Positions 8,403 through 16,446 of a DNA stretch of 34,342 bases are shown here, one piece after another; positions within the stretch are counted from its first letter, which is position 1; every line of letters begins with the position of its first letter. The position numbers and the translations under genes are program-made. The DNA is from Luteimonas salinisoli (lineage in GTDB: Bacteria; Pseudomonadota; Gammaproteobacteria; Xanthomonadales; Xanthomonadaceae), in the NCBI RefSeq assembly GCF_013425525.1, contig NZ_JACCKA010000093.1, positions 33,769 through 68,110 of the forward strand. The letters are read 5' to 3'. The notes under the pieces were generated by a model, which was not told where the DNA came from, did not search any database, and saw only the letters and a program-made list of their open reading frames with translations.

Positions 8403-11400
8403 TCACCAATTCACGCCGAACGAAAGCTTGAAGGTGCGCGTGGGCACGAAGATCTCGTTGCCGTTGCGCTGGCCGAAGTTCGGGTTTTCCGGGAGACGCC
8501 CGCCGTCCGATCCCGTGCCGCGCTGGCCGTCGAACTGGTTCCAGTTGCGCCAGTCGAAGACGTTGATCAGGTCGGCCCGGATCCTGAAGCCGATGTCGGT
8601 GCCGGTGTTCCAGCGCTTCTCGGCGGCAAGATCGAACTGCTTGAAGCCGATCGTGCCGTTGGGCGTGTACGGATCGTAGAAGCACCGGTAGTTCGGCTCC
8701 GGATCCGGCGGCGACTCCAGGCAGTTGGTTGCCGTCTTCGGCGTATGGCTGGCCAGGACCAGCTTGCTGCTGAAGGTCGTGTCCCATCCCGGCGACCACA
8801 TGCCGGACAGGACCAGCCGGTGCCTGGGTACCCCCGTCGACTGGTAGAACTGGTCGGTGGCGAAGGGATAGTCGAAGAGGAAGCTCTCGCCATCGGAGGC
8901 GTTGGGCCGGTTCTCCTCCGCGTCGCTGTAGGTGTAGGCGAGATTCACGCCCCACGGCGAGGTGCTGGTGTAGGGCTTGTCGATGGCCAGCAGCAGCGAG
9001 TTCAGCGTGTACTCGAAGCCGTTGTCGCCGAGGATCAGGTTGCCGTATCCGGGTGGCGGGATGCTGAACGGCGCTCCGCCCCAGCTCTGCCCGAGGTCTT
9101 CGTGCTCGTGGAATCTGCCGTCCGCCCTGCGGTTGCCCAGATGGAAATAGATGCCGTCCTTGCTGCGGATGTGCGACAGGGTCACCGACGTGTTCCAGTC
9201 GGTTTCGCCCAGGGTCACGGCATTGCGCATGCCCAGGCTGTACTGGTCGGAGTACGGGGTCTTGAGATCGTTGTTCAGCAGGTAGACCTGCCCTCCGATC
9301 CTGGGGTTGGCCTCCGCGTACGCATCCAGGCCTTCCTGCGTCAGCAACGCGGGATCGAACGGGATGCAGTTGGGGTTCGCGGCGGGGTCGCAGTCGTGGA
9401 TCGGCGTCGAGAACCGCAGGTCGTAGGTGGTGAACGCTCCGGCGTAGTACTCGCGCGCCATGTGATCGAACAGGTTGCGGTCGTAGGCGCGACCAGCGCC
9501 GCCGAAGATCACGTGGCGCTGGTCGGCGAACAGGTCGTAGGAGAAGCCGATGCGCGGCTGGATCGCGCCCTTGAAGTTGCTGCGGTTGCTGCCGCTGCTG
9601 ATGTAGTCCTCGACGTCGTAGTCGGTGTTCTGGATGTTGTCCCAGCCGCGCAGCGTCGCGGCGATGTCGGCATCGAGCACGTAGTCCGTGTAGCTTGGGA
9701 TGTCTTCGTAGTCCCAGCGGATGCCGAGGTTCAAGGTCAGTTTCTCGTTGACCTCCCAATCGTCCTGGATGTAGATGCCGAACTGCTTGTTGCTCGTCTC
9801 GACGAACGGATCGCGCCCCGCGAACGGCGTGGTGTATTCGATCCTGTACGGCTTGGTCAGGCTTTCGTCGACGTCGTACCAGTAGCGTGGGAACGGCGGC
9901 AACCGCTGGAACGCCCTCAGGTCCACCGCCTTGTACTTGACGCCCATCTTGACGGTATGGCCTTCCCAGCCGAACCAGGTGAAGTCGTCCTGGACTCCCC
10001 ACCCCTCTTGCCCCTTGTCCTGGTAGTTCGGTCCGCCGCCGGTGTTGAGCACCGGCAGATCGAGTTGGTTCGGATTCTCCGGATTCACCACCGTGTAGCG
10101 GTTGCTCGAGACCGGGGTGATCGGCGAGGGGTTGTAGGCCGCCTCCTCGAAGGTGATGTGCGCGTCGTTCAACCAGTTCTCGGCCGAATACAGCGAGCGC
10201 AGGTCGTAGCGTGACTCGTCGTTGTTGAGCGCGGTGCCGGCGCTGGGCACGTTGACGCCGCCGATCCCGAGGATGCCGGTCTCCCGGCGCTCGCGGGCGA
10301 TGAACTCGATCAGGTGGTCGTCCGTGGCCTGCCAGCTCAGCTTGCCGAAGTACACGTCCTGGTTGAACGGCCGGCTGGCGCCGCCGTACTGCGAGGCGAT
10401 CTCGTCGGGAAGCGTCCGCGACGCGACCGCGTTCGGAGGCACCACCGGCGCGGGACGGACGATGTCCTTGGCCTCGTAGGCCAGGAAGAAGTGCAACTTG
10501 TCGCGGAGGATCGGGCCGCTGAAGGTCGCACCGTACTGCTCCACCTTCTCCTCGTCCTTGGCGCCGCGGTCCTCTTCCCCCGGCGAGGCCGAGCGCCAGC
10601 CTTCGTTGGTGTGGTCCCAGAAGAAGCTGCCCGAGAAGTCGTTGGTGCCCGAGCGGGTCACGGCGGTGATCGCGGCGCTGCTGATCTGGTCGTACTCGGC
10701 CTTGTAGTTGGAGGAGATGACCTTGTACTCGCCGATCGCCGACTGCGGGAACGGATTGCCCTCGCTGTCGTCCTGGCCGGTGATTCCGCCCGGGGTGACG
10801 TAGTTCTTCTGACCCACGCCGTCGATGTAGACGTTGATGTTGTTCGCGCCCTGGGCGCCGCTGCGCAGCTGCGACTCCTGGCCGTTCGGGGGCGTCCTGA
10901 ACAGCATCCCCGGCACCGTATCGGCGAAGGCCAGGAAGTTGCGCGAGTTCTGCGGCAGCATCTCGATCTGCTGCTGCGAGACATAGGTGGCGACCTCCGA
11001 GGTGCGCGTCTCGACCAGGCGCGTGCCGGTGACGGTCACCGTGTCGAGTTCGGTGGTGGCCTGCTGCGGCCCGGTTTCCTCGACCCCTCCGACTCCCAGG
11101 TTCAGAGTCGCCGTCTGGCCCACCCGGAGCGTGACCGTGCGCGAGCTGGCCTGTCCGTTCGCGGTGACGTCGACCCGGTAGGTGCCGGGCGGAAGGCCGG
11201 CGAGGCTGTAGCTGCCGTTGGCCGCTGCCTGCACGCTGCGGGACAGGCCGGTGCCGAGATTGGTGGCGGTCACGCGCGCATCGGCGGCGGGCGCGGAGTC
11301 CGCCGAGACCTGGCCCCTGAGCGTCGCGGAAGTCGCCTGCGCCAGGACGGCGGGTGCCGCCATCGCCAGGCAGGCGCCGAACGCGCAACCCAGAAGCGTG

Positions 11401-11435
11401 CGATTGCGTCCGCGTACCGCGTTGGACTTGTTCAT
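8403..11435 (-). CDS. TonB-dependent outer-membrane receptor, Oar-like (first of a tandem pair)
   Basis: A 1010-aa paralogue of the receptor downstream. It has the same order: signal peptide (cleavage after about residue 32, AVLA-Q), regulatory-like beta-sandwich, plug and barrel, ending FKLSFGVNW. Shared segments such as QISSAA, TRSGTN, NKQFGIYIQDDWEVNE and VFGGAGRAYDRNLFD show a tandem duplication that has since diverged, mostly in the extracellular-loop regions. The start ATG 11435 has a strong GGGGAGGG site. An operator-like palindrome lies 55 bp upstream (11490-11503), so LacI control of both receptors is likely. Ligand unknown; the locus suggests an oligosaccharide. Confidence 0.93.
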   Translation of the reverse strand: MNKSNAVRGRNRTLLGCAFGACLAMAAPAVLAQATSATLRGQVSADSAPAADARVTATNLGTGLSRSVQAAANGSYSLAGLPPGTYRVDVTANGQASSRTVTLRVGQTATLNLGVGGVEETGPQQATTELDTVTVTGTRLVETRTSEVATYVSQQQIEMLPQNSRNFLAFADTVPGMLFRTPPNGQESQLRSGAQGANNINVYIDGVGQKNYVTPGGITGQDDSEGNPFPQSAIGEYKVISSNYKAEYDQISSAAITAVTRSGTNDFSGSFFWDHTNEGWRSASPGEEDRGAKDEEKVEQYGATFSGPILRDKLHFFLAYEAKDIVRPAPVVPPNAVASRTLPDEIASQYGGASRPFNQDVYFGKLSWQATDDHLIEFIARERRETGILGIGGVNVPSAGTALNNDESRYDLRSLYSAENWLNDAHITFEEAAYNPSPITPVSSNRYTVVNPENPNQLDLPVLNTGGGPNYQDKGQEGWGVQDDFTWFGWEGHTVKMGVKYKAVDLRAFQRLPPFPRYWYDVDESLTKPYRIEYTTPFAGRDPFVETSNKQFGIYIQDDWEVNEKLTLNLGIRWDYEDIPSYTDYVLDADIAATLRGWDNIQNTDYDVEDYISSGSNRSNFKGAIQPRIGFSYDLFADQRHVIFGGAGRAYDRNLFDHMAREYYAGAFTTYDLRFSTPIHDCDPAANPNCIPFDPALLTQEGLDAYAEANPRIGGQVYLLNNDLKTPYSDQYSLGMRNAVTLGETDWNTSVTLSHIRSKDGIYFHLGNRRADGRFHEHEDLGQSWGGAPFSIPPPGYGNLILGDNGFEYTLNSLLLAIDKPYTSTSPWGVNLAYTYSDAEENRPNASDGESFLFDYPFATDQFYQSTGVPRHRLVLSGMWSPGWDTTFSSKLVLASHTPKTATNCLESPPDPEPNYRCFYDPYTPNGTIGFKQFDLAAEKRWNTGTDIGFRIRADLINVFDWRNWNQFDGQRGTGSDGGRLPENPNFGQRNGNEIFVPTRTFKLSFGVNW

Positions 11436-11489
11436 CGATCCCTCCCCAGGGCGGGCGTTCGGTCGTCGGTCAGCAAGGTATAGATCGCG

Positions 11490-11503
11490 TGAAATCGGTT
11501 ACA
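11490..11503. promoter_or_regulatory. LacI-type operator variant upstream of the receptor pair
   Basis: TGAAATCGGTTACA matches the locus operator TGAAAACGATTACA at 12 of 14 positions and keeps the TGAAA-n-CG-n-TTACA frame. On the minus strand a TATACC element lies about 15 nt downstream and could be the -10 box, placing the operator over the -35 region. It lies between lacI and the receptor gene start. Confidence 0.6.
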
Positions 11504-11534
11504 TCGCAGCTCAAATAAAAAGGCGTCCTGCCGG

Positions 11535-12536
11535 CTACCCTCCCGCCTGCACGGTTCCGCTCGACTCGCGTACGACCAGCTGCGGCGACAACTCAGGGGG
11601 TGCCTCGGCGGCGTCCGCAGCCCCGTCGAGCAGTTTGCGCAGCGCCCGACCGCCCAGTTCAGCGATGTCTACGCGCATCGTGGTCAATGTCGGGTGGACG
11701 TAGCGGGCCAGGGGGATGTCGTCGAAACCGGCGAGCGCGATATCGTCGGGAACCCGCATGCCGGCCTGGCTGAAGGCGAACAGGCAGCCCAGCGCCATCA
11801 TGTCGTTGGCGGCGAACACCGCGTCGGGCCGCACGTCTGCGGCGATCAGCGCCTGCCCGGCGCGGTGGCCGGAGGCTTCGTCGAAATCGCCCGGCAGCAC
11901 CCAGGGCTCCTTGCGCGGCAGTTTCGCGGCCAGTGCGTCGCAGTAGCCGCGCAGGCGCTCCCGGGCGTCGAAGTTGTCGTCGGGGCCGGCGATGAAGGCG
12001 ATACGGCGATGCCCGGCCTCGAGCAGGTGCTCGACCATCACCCGCGCGCCGCCGTAGCTGTCGACGTTCAATGCGGGATGTCCGCCGGCATCGGCACTGT
12101 TGATCAGCAGCGCCGGCAGGGCCGGGCTCAGGCTCTGCTCCAGCAGCTCGCGATTGCCGACGAACGGCGACATCACCAGCAGGCCGTCCACCCGGCCGCG
12201 CATCGCACGCAACGCCGCCCCCTGCTCCTGCGGGTTGCCGTGATAGCTGGACACCAGCAGGTGCAGGCCGCGCTCGCGCGCCACCTGGTCGATGCCGCGC
12301 ATCAGCTCGGAGAAGAACTCGCCGTACAGGTCAGGCAGCACCACGCCGATGGTGTGCGTGCGCCGGCTGCTGAGGCTGCGGGCGGCATGGTGCGGGCTGT
12401 AGCGCAGGCGGTCGGCGACGCCGAGCACGCGCTGGCGCACCTCCTCGGCCACGTTGTCGTGCCCGTTGAGCGCCCGCGACACCGTGGCGACGGAGACGTT
12501 GGCTTCACGCGCGACATCTTTGATCGTGACGCTCAC
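11535..12536 (-). CDS. LacI/GalR-family transcriptional regulator
   Basis: A 333-aa repressor of standard family length. Residues 1-55 hold the helix-turn-helix and hinge helix (TIKDVAREANVSVATVSRAL, then YSPHHAARSL). A periplasmic-binding-protein-like sugar-sensing domain follows (IGVVLPDLYGEFFSELMRGI, FAANDMMALG, GFDDIPLARYVHPTLTTMR). The start is the GTG at 12536, preceded by GGAGG four bases upstream; the ATG at 12656 would add a non-family extension. An operator 33 bp upstream of the start implies autoregulation. Identical or similar operators before the PF10091, sulfatase and receptor genes make it the local regulator. The inducer is unknown, probably a breakdown sugar. Confidence 0.93.
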   Translation of the reverse strand: MSVTIKDVAREANVSVATVSRALNGHDNVAEEVRQRVLGVADRLRYSPHHAARSLSSRRTHTIGVVLPDLYGEFFSELMRGIDQVARERGLHLLVSSYHGNPQEQGAALRAMRGRVDGLLVMSPFVGNRELLEQSLSPALPALLINSADAGGHPALNVDSYGGARVMVEHLLEAGHRRIAFIAGPDDNFDARERLRGYCDALAAKLPRKEPWVLPGDFDEASGHRAGQALIAADVRPDAVFAANDMMALGCLFAFSQAGMRVPDDIALAGFDDIPLARYVHPTLTTMRVDIAELGGRALRKLLDGAADAAEAPPELSPQLVVRESSGTVQAGG

Positions 12537-12569
12537 CCGTCCTCCACGGCTGAGTCGGCCTGGCCGGAC

Positions 12570-12583
12570 TGTAATCGTTTTCA
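12570..12583. promoter_or_regulatory. LacI-type operator upstream of lacI (autoregulation)
   Basis: TGTAATCGTTTTCA, identical to the sites at 5219 and 15425. It is followed upstream in the minus direction by the inverted repeat CATGCTG-(5)-CAGCATG at 12594-12612. This may be a second protein-binding site or part of the promoter. Confidence 0.75.
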
Positions 12584-12678
12584 CACCCTGTTTCATGCTG
12601 CAGGACAGCATGAGCGTCCGCGGCGTCCTTCGAGCTGGCGCGTTCGATCCCGACATACGAAGGGCGGACCTGCCCCCC

Positions 12679-12745
12679 GTAGAGCCGAGCTTGCTCGGCT
12701 GCGCCGGCTCCGGAGCCGAAAGCAGCGGAGCAAGCTCCGCTCTAC
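12679..12745. repeat. GTAG-headed REP pair (67 bp)
   Basis: Two facing palindromes. GTAG-AGCCGAGC-TT-GCTCGGCT opens the unit, and AGCGGAGC-AA-GCTCCGCT-CTAC closes it with an inverted GTAG head. The layout matches bacterial interspersed mosaic elements. A GTAG head is known from Stenotrophomonas REPs mobilised by RAYT transposases. No RAYT gene is in this window. Confidence 0.85.
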
Positions 12746-12803
12746 GAAAGTGGCGACCGCGCGTCCGAGGATGAAACTCCGCGTCCGGCGTTGGACCCGC
12801 CCC

Positions 12804-12870
12804 GTAGAGCCGAGCTTGCTCGGCTGCATGGGATCCGAAGCCAGGAGCAGCGGAGCAAGCTCCGCTCTAC
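12804..12870. repeat. GTAG-headed REP pair (67 bp) overlapping the FGE stop codon
   Basis: Same 67-bp layout as the unit at 12679, 125 bp away. Its closing CTAC (GTAG on minus) provides the TAG stop codon of the FGE gene at 12867-12869. Confidence 0.85.
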
Positions 12871-13841
12871 GGGGCCGGCGGCTCCAGATCCTTCACCAAC
12901 CGGAAACCGACATGGAAGAGCGCCGTGTCCGGAGTGGATCGGCTGCGCGCGGAGACGCGGTAGCCGTGGCAGTAGCTGACATGGCAGAGGAACGAGCCGC
13001 CACGCTGGGCCTTCTCGCTGGTGGCATCCGCCGTGAACGGCCGGTCGCGCTCGGCATAGGGGCGGAACCAGTCGGCGGTCCATTCCCAGACGTTGCCGCC
13101 CATGTCGGTCAGGCCCAGCTCGGTGGCGCCATAGGCGCCGACCGGCGAGGTGAACAGATGGCCGTCCTCGCCGGTGTTGCCGCCAGGGAACGGGCCCTGC
13201 CAGGTGTTCGCGCGGTGCCTGCCGTCCTCGACCAGCGCCTCGCCCCAGGCATAGGGATGCCGCGCATTGCGCGCATTGCGCGCGGCGTGCTCCCACTCGA
13301 TCTCGGTCGGCAGCCGCTTGCCGGCCCACTCGGCGTAGGCGGCCGCGTCGTTCCACGAGACCTGGGTGACCGGGTGGTCGTCGGGGGCCTCGGGCGCCTC
13401 GGGCCCCATCGGCCGGCGCCAGTGCGCGCCGGGCATCAGCTGCCAGCCGCCGGTCTCGGGGTCGTACAGGCCGGCATCGCCCAAACGCTCCGCCTCGGTG
13501 ACATGGCCGGTCGCCCGGACGAAGGCGCGGAACTGGGCGACCGTCACCGGGTGCACGTCCATGAAGAACGGCGCGACCTGCGCGCTGAACACCGGCCGCT
13601 CGGTCGGCAGGCCGTCCTCCGCGCCGATCCGCGTCGTTCCGCCGGGCACGTAGACCATGCCTTCGGGCGGGACGATGTCGCCGCTCGACGTCACCGGCGC
13701 TTCGGGCGCGCAGACGGTCGCCAGCCAGGCGGCCAGAAGGACCGCCGCGGCGGCCGCGGCCGGCATCGCCGGCAGGCGCAGGCGGACTGCGGCGGCGGTG
13801 CCCGCAGGTCGCCCGCGCCGCTGCCGGTGGGCCCCTCGCAT
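12867..13841 (-). CDS. Formylglycine-generating enzyme (SUMF1/FGE-type) homologue, apparently exported
   Basis: A 324-aa FGE-sulfatase family protein (PF03781). FGE oxidises the active-site cysteine of sulfatases to formylglycine using copper and oxygen. The core starts at MVYVPGG (about residue 62). Family hallmarks are RLPTEIEWEHAAR, DMGGNVWEWTADWF and the catalytic segment GGSFLCHVSYCHGYRVSAR, where C286 and C291 match the copper-binding pair of human FGE. The N-terminus carries a basic stretch and a hydrophobic segment (about 26-44) like a signal peptide; the cysteine after LATV is a poor lipobox. The start ATG overlaps the sulfatase stop (TGATG), so the enzyme is translationally coupled to its likely substrate. 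An internal ATG at 13766 would give a shorter signal peptide. Confidence 0.88.
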   Translation of the reverse strand: MRGAHRQRRGRPAGTAAAVRLRLPAMPAAAAAAVLLAAWLATVCAPEAPVTSSGDIVPPEGMVYVPGGTTRIGAEDGLPTERPVFSAQVAPFFMDVHPVTVAQFRAFVRATGHVTEAERLGDAGLYDPETGGWQLMPGAHWRRPMGPEAPEAPDDHPVTQVSWNDAAAYAEWAGKRLPTEIEWEHAARNARNARHPYAWGEALVEDGRHRANTWQGPFPGGNTGEDGHLFTSPVGAYGATELGLTDMGGNVWEWTADWFRPYAERDRPFTADATSEKAQRGGSFLCHVSYCHGYRVSARSRSTPDTALFHVGFRLVKDLEPPAP

Positions 13842-15376
13842 CACTCGGGCCTCCGCTGGTCGGCCCGCCACTCGCCCGCCGGCTTGAGCGGGATGCGCAT
13901 GCCGCCGGTGTCGTCCAGCAACTCCCACATGCGGCCCTTCATCGCGGCCGCGCGCGCCCGGTGGGCGGGATCCCGGACCAGGTTGTTCCGCTCCTGCGGG
14001 TCGGCCGCCAGGTCGTACAGCTCGTCGCCGTCCCAGACGCCGTGGTAGTAGATGTACTTGTAGCGCTGGTCGCGCAGCGCGAACACCGTCGGCGTGTGCG
14101 GAAAGGCGTCCTCCCAGTAGTACTCGTACAGCATCTCCAGCGGCCAGCTCACCGACTCGCCGCGCAGCAGCGGCAGTACCGAGCGCCCGTCCATCGCCAC
14201 CGGCGAGCGGGCGTTCGCCAGTTCCAGGAGGGTCGGCGCGATGTCGATGTTGCGCACCATCGGCGCGATCGTCGAGCCCGCCTCGATGAAGCCCGGCGCC
14301 CAGGCGAGCATCGGCACGCGCATCGACTCCTCGTAGGCGTTGCGCTTGTCGATCAGGCCGTGCTCGCCGAGCAGGAAGCCGTTGTCGCCCATGTAGATCA
14401 CCAGGGTCGAGTCGGCCAGCCCGGCCGTCTCGAGGTAGTCGAGCACCCGGCCGACGCTCTCGTCGAGCGCCAGCAGGGTCTCGGTGTAGGCGCGATAGAA
14501 GCCGTCGAACGCCATATCGCCGTGGTACATGTAGTCGACGCCGTGCCAGCTGTCGCGCTGGGCGCGCACCCAGTCGGGCTTGTCGCGGTTTTCGCTCTCG
14601 GCCATCGTCGGCGGATACGGGATCGGCTTGTCGGCGTGGCTGCCCCGGTGGCGCTGCGCCGGCTCGAACTCCGCATGCACCGCCTTGTGCGACAGGTAGA
14701 GGAAGAACGGCGTCTCCGGCTCCTGCGCTCGATGCCGCTGCAGCCAGTCGAGCGCGTGTTCGGTCAACAGGTCGGTGGTGTAGCCCTTGGCCTGCGCGCG
14801 CGCGCCGTTCACGTTCAGCACCGGGTCGGTGTACACCCCCTGGCCCTGGAAGCTGACCCAGTGATCGAAGCCCGGCTGGGGCGCATCGTCCACCTCGCCC
14901 ATGTGCCACTTGCCGACGTAGGCGGTGCGGTAGCCGGCCTGTTGCAGGAACTGCGGGAAGAACCGCGTGCCCTCCGGGATCGGCGAGGTGTTGTCGACGA
15001 TCTCGTGGCGGTGCGCGTACTGGCCGGTCAGGATCGAGCCACGGCTGGGCGAGCACAGCGAGGTGGTGACGAACGCGTTCTCGAGGTGCGCGCCGCCCGC
15101 GGCCATGCGGTCGAGCGCGGGCGTCTCCAGCCACTCGGGAGCGCCCGGCATGAAGCCCATGAAGTCGTGGCGATGGTCGTCGCTGAGGATGAAGACCACG
15201 TTGCGCGGCCTTTCCGCGGCTGGCGAAGCCGGCCCGGAAGGGGTCGTGCCGGAAGGCGCCGTCGCGCCTGCGGCGCCATCGCCGGCATCCGGCTCACGGC
15301 ACGCCGCCAGCGATGCGGCGAGCGCCAGCAGGATCAGTCCGGAGCGGATCGGGTGCACGATCGGGGGAAGCCTCAC
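13841..15376 (-). CDS. Lipoprotein sulfatase of the formylglycine (Cys) type
   Basis: A 511-aa S1-type arylsulfatase-family hydrolase, which removes sulfate esters from small molecules or glycans. The signal peptide ends in lipobox LAAC (C26). The metal site starts SDDHRHD (about 65). The active-site motif is C108-S-P-S-R, the cysteine form that FGE converts. GKWHMG and YMGDNGFLLGEHGLIDKRNAY are further family blocks, the latter reminiscent of GlcNAc-6-sulfatase relatives. GTG 15376 is chosen because a GGAGG lies 10 nt upstream and the signal peptide then starts at residue 1; a GTG at 15421 has no ribosome site and lies 4 bp from the operator. The downstream FGE gene overlaps by one base. The substrate is unknown. 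Confidence 0.92.
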   Translation of the reverse strand: MRLPPIVHPIRSGLILLALAASLAACREPDAGDGAAGATAPSGTTPSGPASPAAERPRNVVFILSDDHRHDFMGFMPGAPEWLETPALDRMAAGGAHLENAFVTTSLCSPSRGSILTGQYAHRHEIVDNTSPIPEGTRFFPQFLQQAGYRTAYVGKWHMGEVDDAPQPGFDHWVSFQGQGVYTDPVLNVNGARAQAKGYTTDLLTEHALDWLQRHRAQEPETPFFLYLSHKAVHAEFEPAQRHRGSHADKPIPYPPTMAESENRDKPDWVRAQRDSWHGVDYMYHGDMAFDGFYRAYTETLLALDESVGRVLDYLETAGLADSTLVIYMGDNGFLLGEHGLIDKRNAYEESMRVPMLAWAPGFIEAGSTIAPMVRNIDIAPTLLELANARSPVAMDGRSVLPLLRGESVSWPLEMLYEYYWEDAFPHTPTVFALRDQRYKYIYYHGVWDGDELYDLAADPQERNNLVRDPAHRARAAAMKGRMWELLDDTGGMRIPLKPAGEWRADQRRPE

Positions 15377-15424
15377 TGTGCCGCCACCTCCACTGCCCTC
15401 CACGGTTCGACGGGTCGACACAAA

Positions 15425-15438
15425 TGTAATCGTTTTCA
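15425..15438. promoter_or_regulatory. LacI-type operator upstream of the sulfatase-FGE operon
   Basis: TGTAATCGTTTTCA, identical to the lacI and PF10091 sites, 48 bp before the chosen sulfatase start. A possible -35 (TTGCCT on minus, 15455-15450) lies just upstream, which would put the operator over the spacer or -10. It places sulfatase and FGE in the same regulon as the sugar genes. Confidence 0.75.
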
Positions 15439-15494
15439 GGAGCGCATGCAGGCAAGGGCGGAGCGGGGCCGGACAACTCGCGGTGGTGGGGGCC

Positions 15495-15794
15495 CTATTC
15501 CTGCTCCGTCGGTGCCTGCGCGCGGATCTGCAGGGCGTGGATGTCGGTGGTCATCAGTTCGCCCAGGGCCGCATAGACGGCGCGGTGGCGCTGGATCGGG
15601 GACAGGCCCGCGAACGCGGCGCTGACGATCTCGACATGGAAATGCCCGCGCCCGTCCTGCGCGCCGGCATGGCCGGCGTGGCGGTGGCTGTCGTCGCGGA
15701 TCTGCAGACGATCGGGGCCGAACGCGGCCTCCAGGGCCGCGCGGATGGCGGGCACGCGCTGGTCGCGCGGCAGCGGGCCGGCCGGCGCGCTCAC
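15495..15794 (-). CDS. BolA-family protein
   Basis: A 99-aa BolA/IbaG-type protein. The family forms [2Fe-2S]-bridged complexes with monothiol glutaredoxins and affects stress responses and cell shape. The class II KH-like fold is suggested by [42 protein letters not shown] and [18 protein letters not shown], including the conserved His in HFHV. The start overlaps the yciI stop by 4 bp, so the two are coupled. The yciI-bolA order is common in Xanthomonadaceae. It lies upstream of the glycan locus on the same strand but looks unrelated in function. Confidence 0.92.
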   Translation of the reverse strand: MSAPAGPLPRDQRVPAIRAALEAAFGPDRLQIRDDSHRHAGHAGAQDGRGHFHVEIVSAAFAGLSPIQRHRAVYAALGELMTTDIHALQIRAQAPTEQE

Positions 15795-16090
15795 GGCAGC
15801 ACCGGGCGGAACGGGCGCACGTCGACCCGGGCGTAGACGCCCGCGGCGACATAGGGATCGGCGTCGGCCCAGAGGCGCGCCTGCTCGAGCGATGCGAACT
15901 CGGCGATCACGATGCTGCCGCTGAAGCCGGCCGGACCCGGGTCCTCTGCGTCGGTGCGCGGGCAGGGGCCCGCCAGCAGCAGCCGTCCGGCGTCGCGCAG
16001 CTCGACCAGCCGCGCCAGGTGCTGCGCGCGCGCCTGCTGGCGCAGCGCCAGCACGTCTTCGCCGTCATGGCCTTCGATCGCGTACCACAT
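15791..16090 (-). CDS. YciI-family protein
   Basis: A 99-aa ferredoxin-like-fold protein of the YciI/YCII family (PF03795). [39 protein letters not shown] and the segment [23 protein letters not shown] are typical, with the conserved His and Asp thought to form the active-site pocket. The biochemical role of the family is poorly known. It is the first gene of a two-gene operon with bolA. A -10-like TACAAT on minus lies at 16127-16122. Confidence 0.92.
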   Translation of the reverse strand: MWYAIEGHDGEDVLALRQQARAQHLARLVELRDAGRLLLAGPCPRTDAEDPGPAGFSGSIVIAEFASLEQARLWADADPYVAAGVYARVDVRPFRPVLP

Positions 16091-16446
16091 GGCCGGCAGG
16101 CCCTCGCTCGGGGAAGGATGAATTGTAGCGATCCCGGCGCGGCCCGCTGCTGGACAGCCGCCTGGCGAGCCCGTACCCTAACTGGCAGTTTCAGGCCGGA
16201 CGCAGCGGCCGTCGCCGCCGACGCCCGAATCGCTGCCCCCGCCCGGCCCCGCCCGATGCCCTTTCCGCCGTCGCCGCCGCAGCAGGATGCGGCGCCCGCC
16301 GCATGTGGCGTCCGGCCGATGTGGTTGTTGCAACCGATCCGCAGCCGGCACGGCACCGCCCTGCCCTGCGGACAGGCAAGACCGGTACGCGAACCGTTCG
16401 CGCGCCACCCGCAATCCCTGCAGGCCCGGAGGGGGCCGCACAGCGA
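16091..16446. other. Intergenic region between divergent yciI and scpA
   Basis: A gene-free 356 bp. It should carry the divergent promoters. On minus, a TACAAT box (16122-16127) is a reasonable -10 for yciI, though no clear -35 fits. On plus, GGTTG-TTG-CAACC (16323-16335) is a short palindrome, and GGAGG (16428-16432) lies 14 nt before the scpA start. Open frames here lack any family signature. Nothing else was recognised. Confidence 0.5.

Larger units (their letters stand above)
12537..12866. other. Gene-free stretch between the FGE and lacI genes
   Basis: It holds the lacI operator (12570-12583), a 7-bp inverted repeat (12594-12612) and two GTAG-type repeat pairs (12679-12745 and 12804-12870). 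No credible coding region was seen; open frames here are created by the repeats. Confidence 0.8.

Noticed and set aside
6005..10214. Very long plus-strand open frames opposite the two TonB receptor genes
   Set aside because: Antisense shadows of the receptor genes. The minus-strand proteins have signal peptides, domains and canonical C-termini; these have none.
11510..11534. Rho-independent terminator after lacI
   Set aside because: A TTTTT run exists on the minus strand, but only 3-4 bp stems can be formed before it, too weak to call.
12867..15134. One 755-residue protein spanning sulfatase and FGE
   Set aside because: The upstream part is an out-of-frame reading of the sulfatase gene. The sulfatase and FGE motifs lie in different frames joined by a TGATG overlap, so they are two genes.
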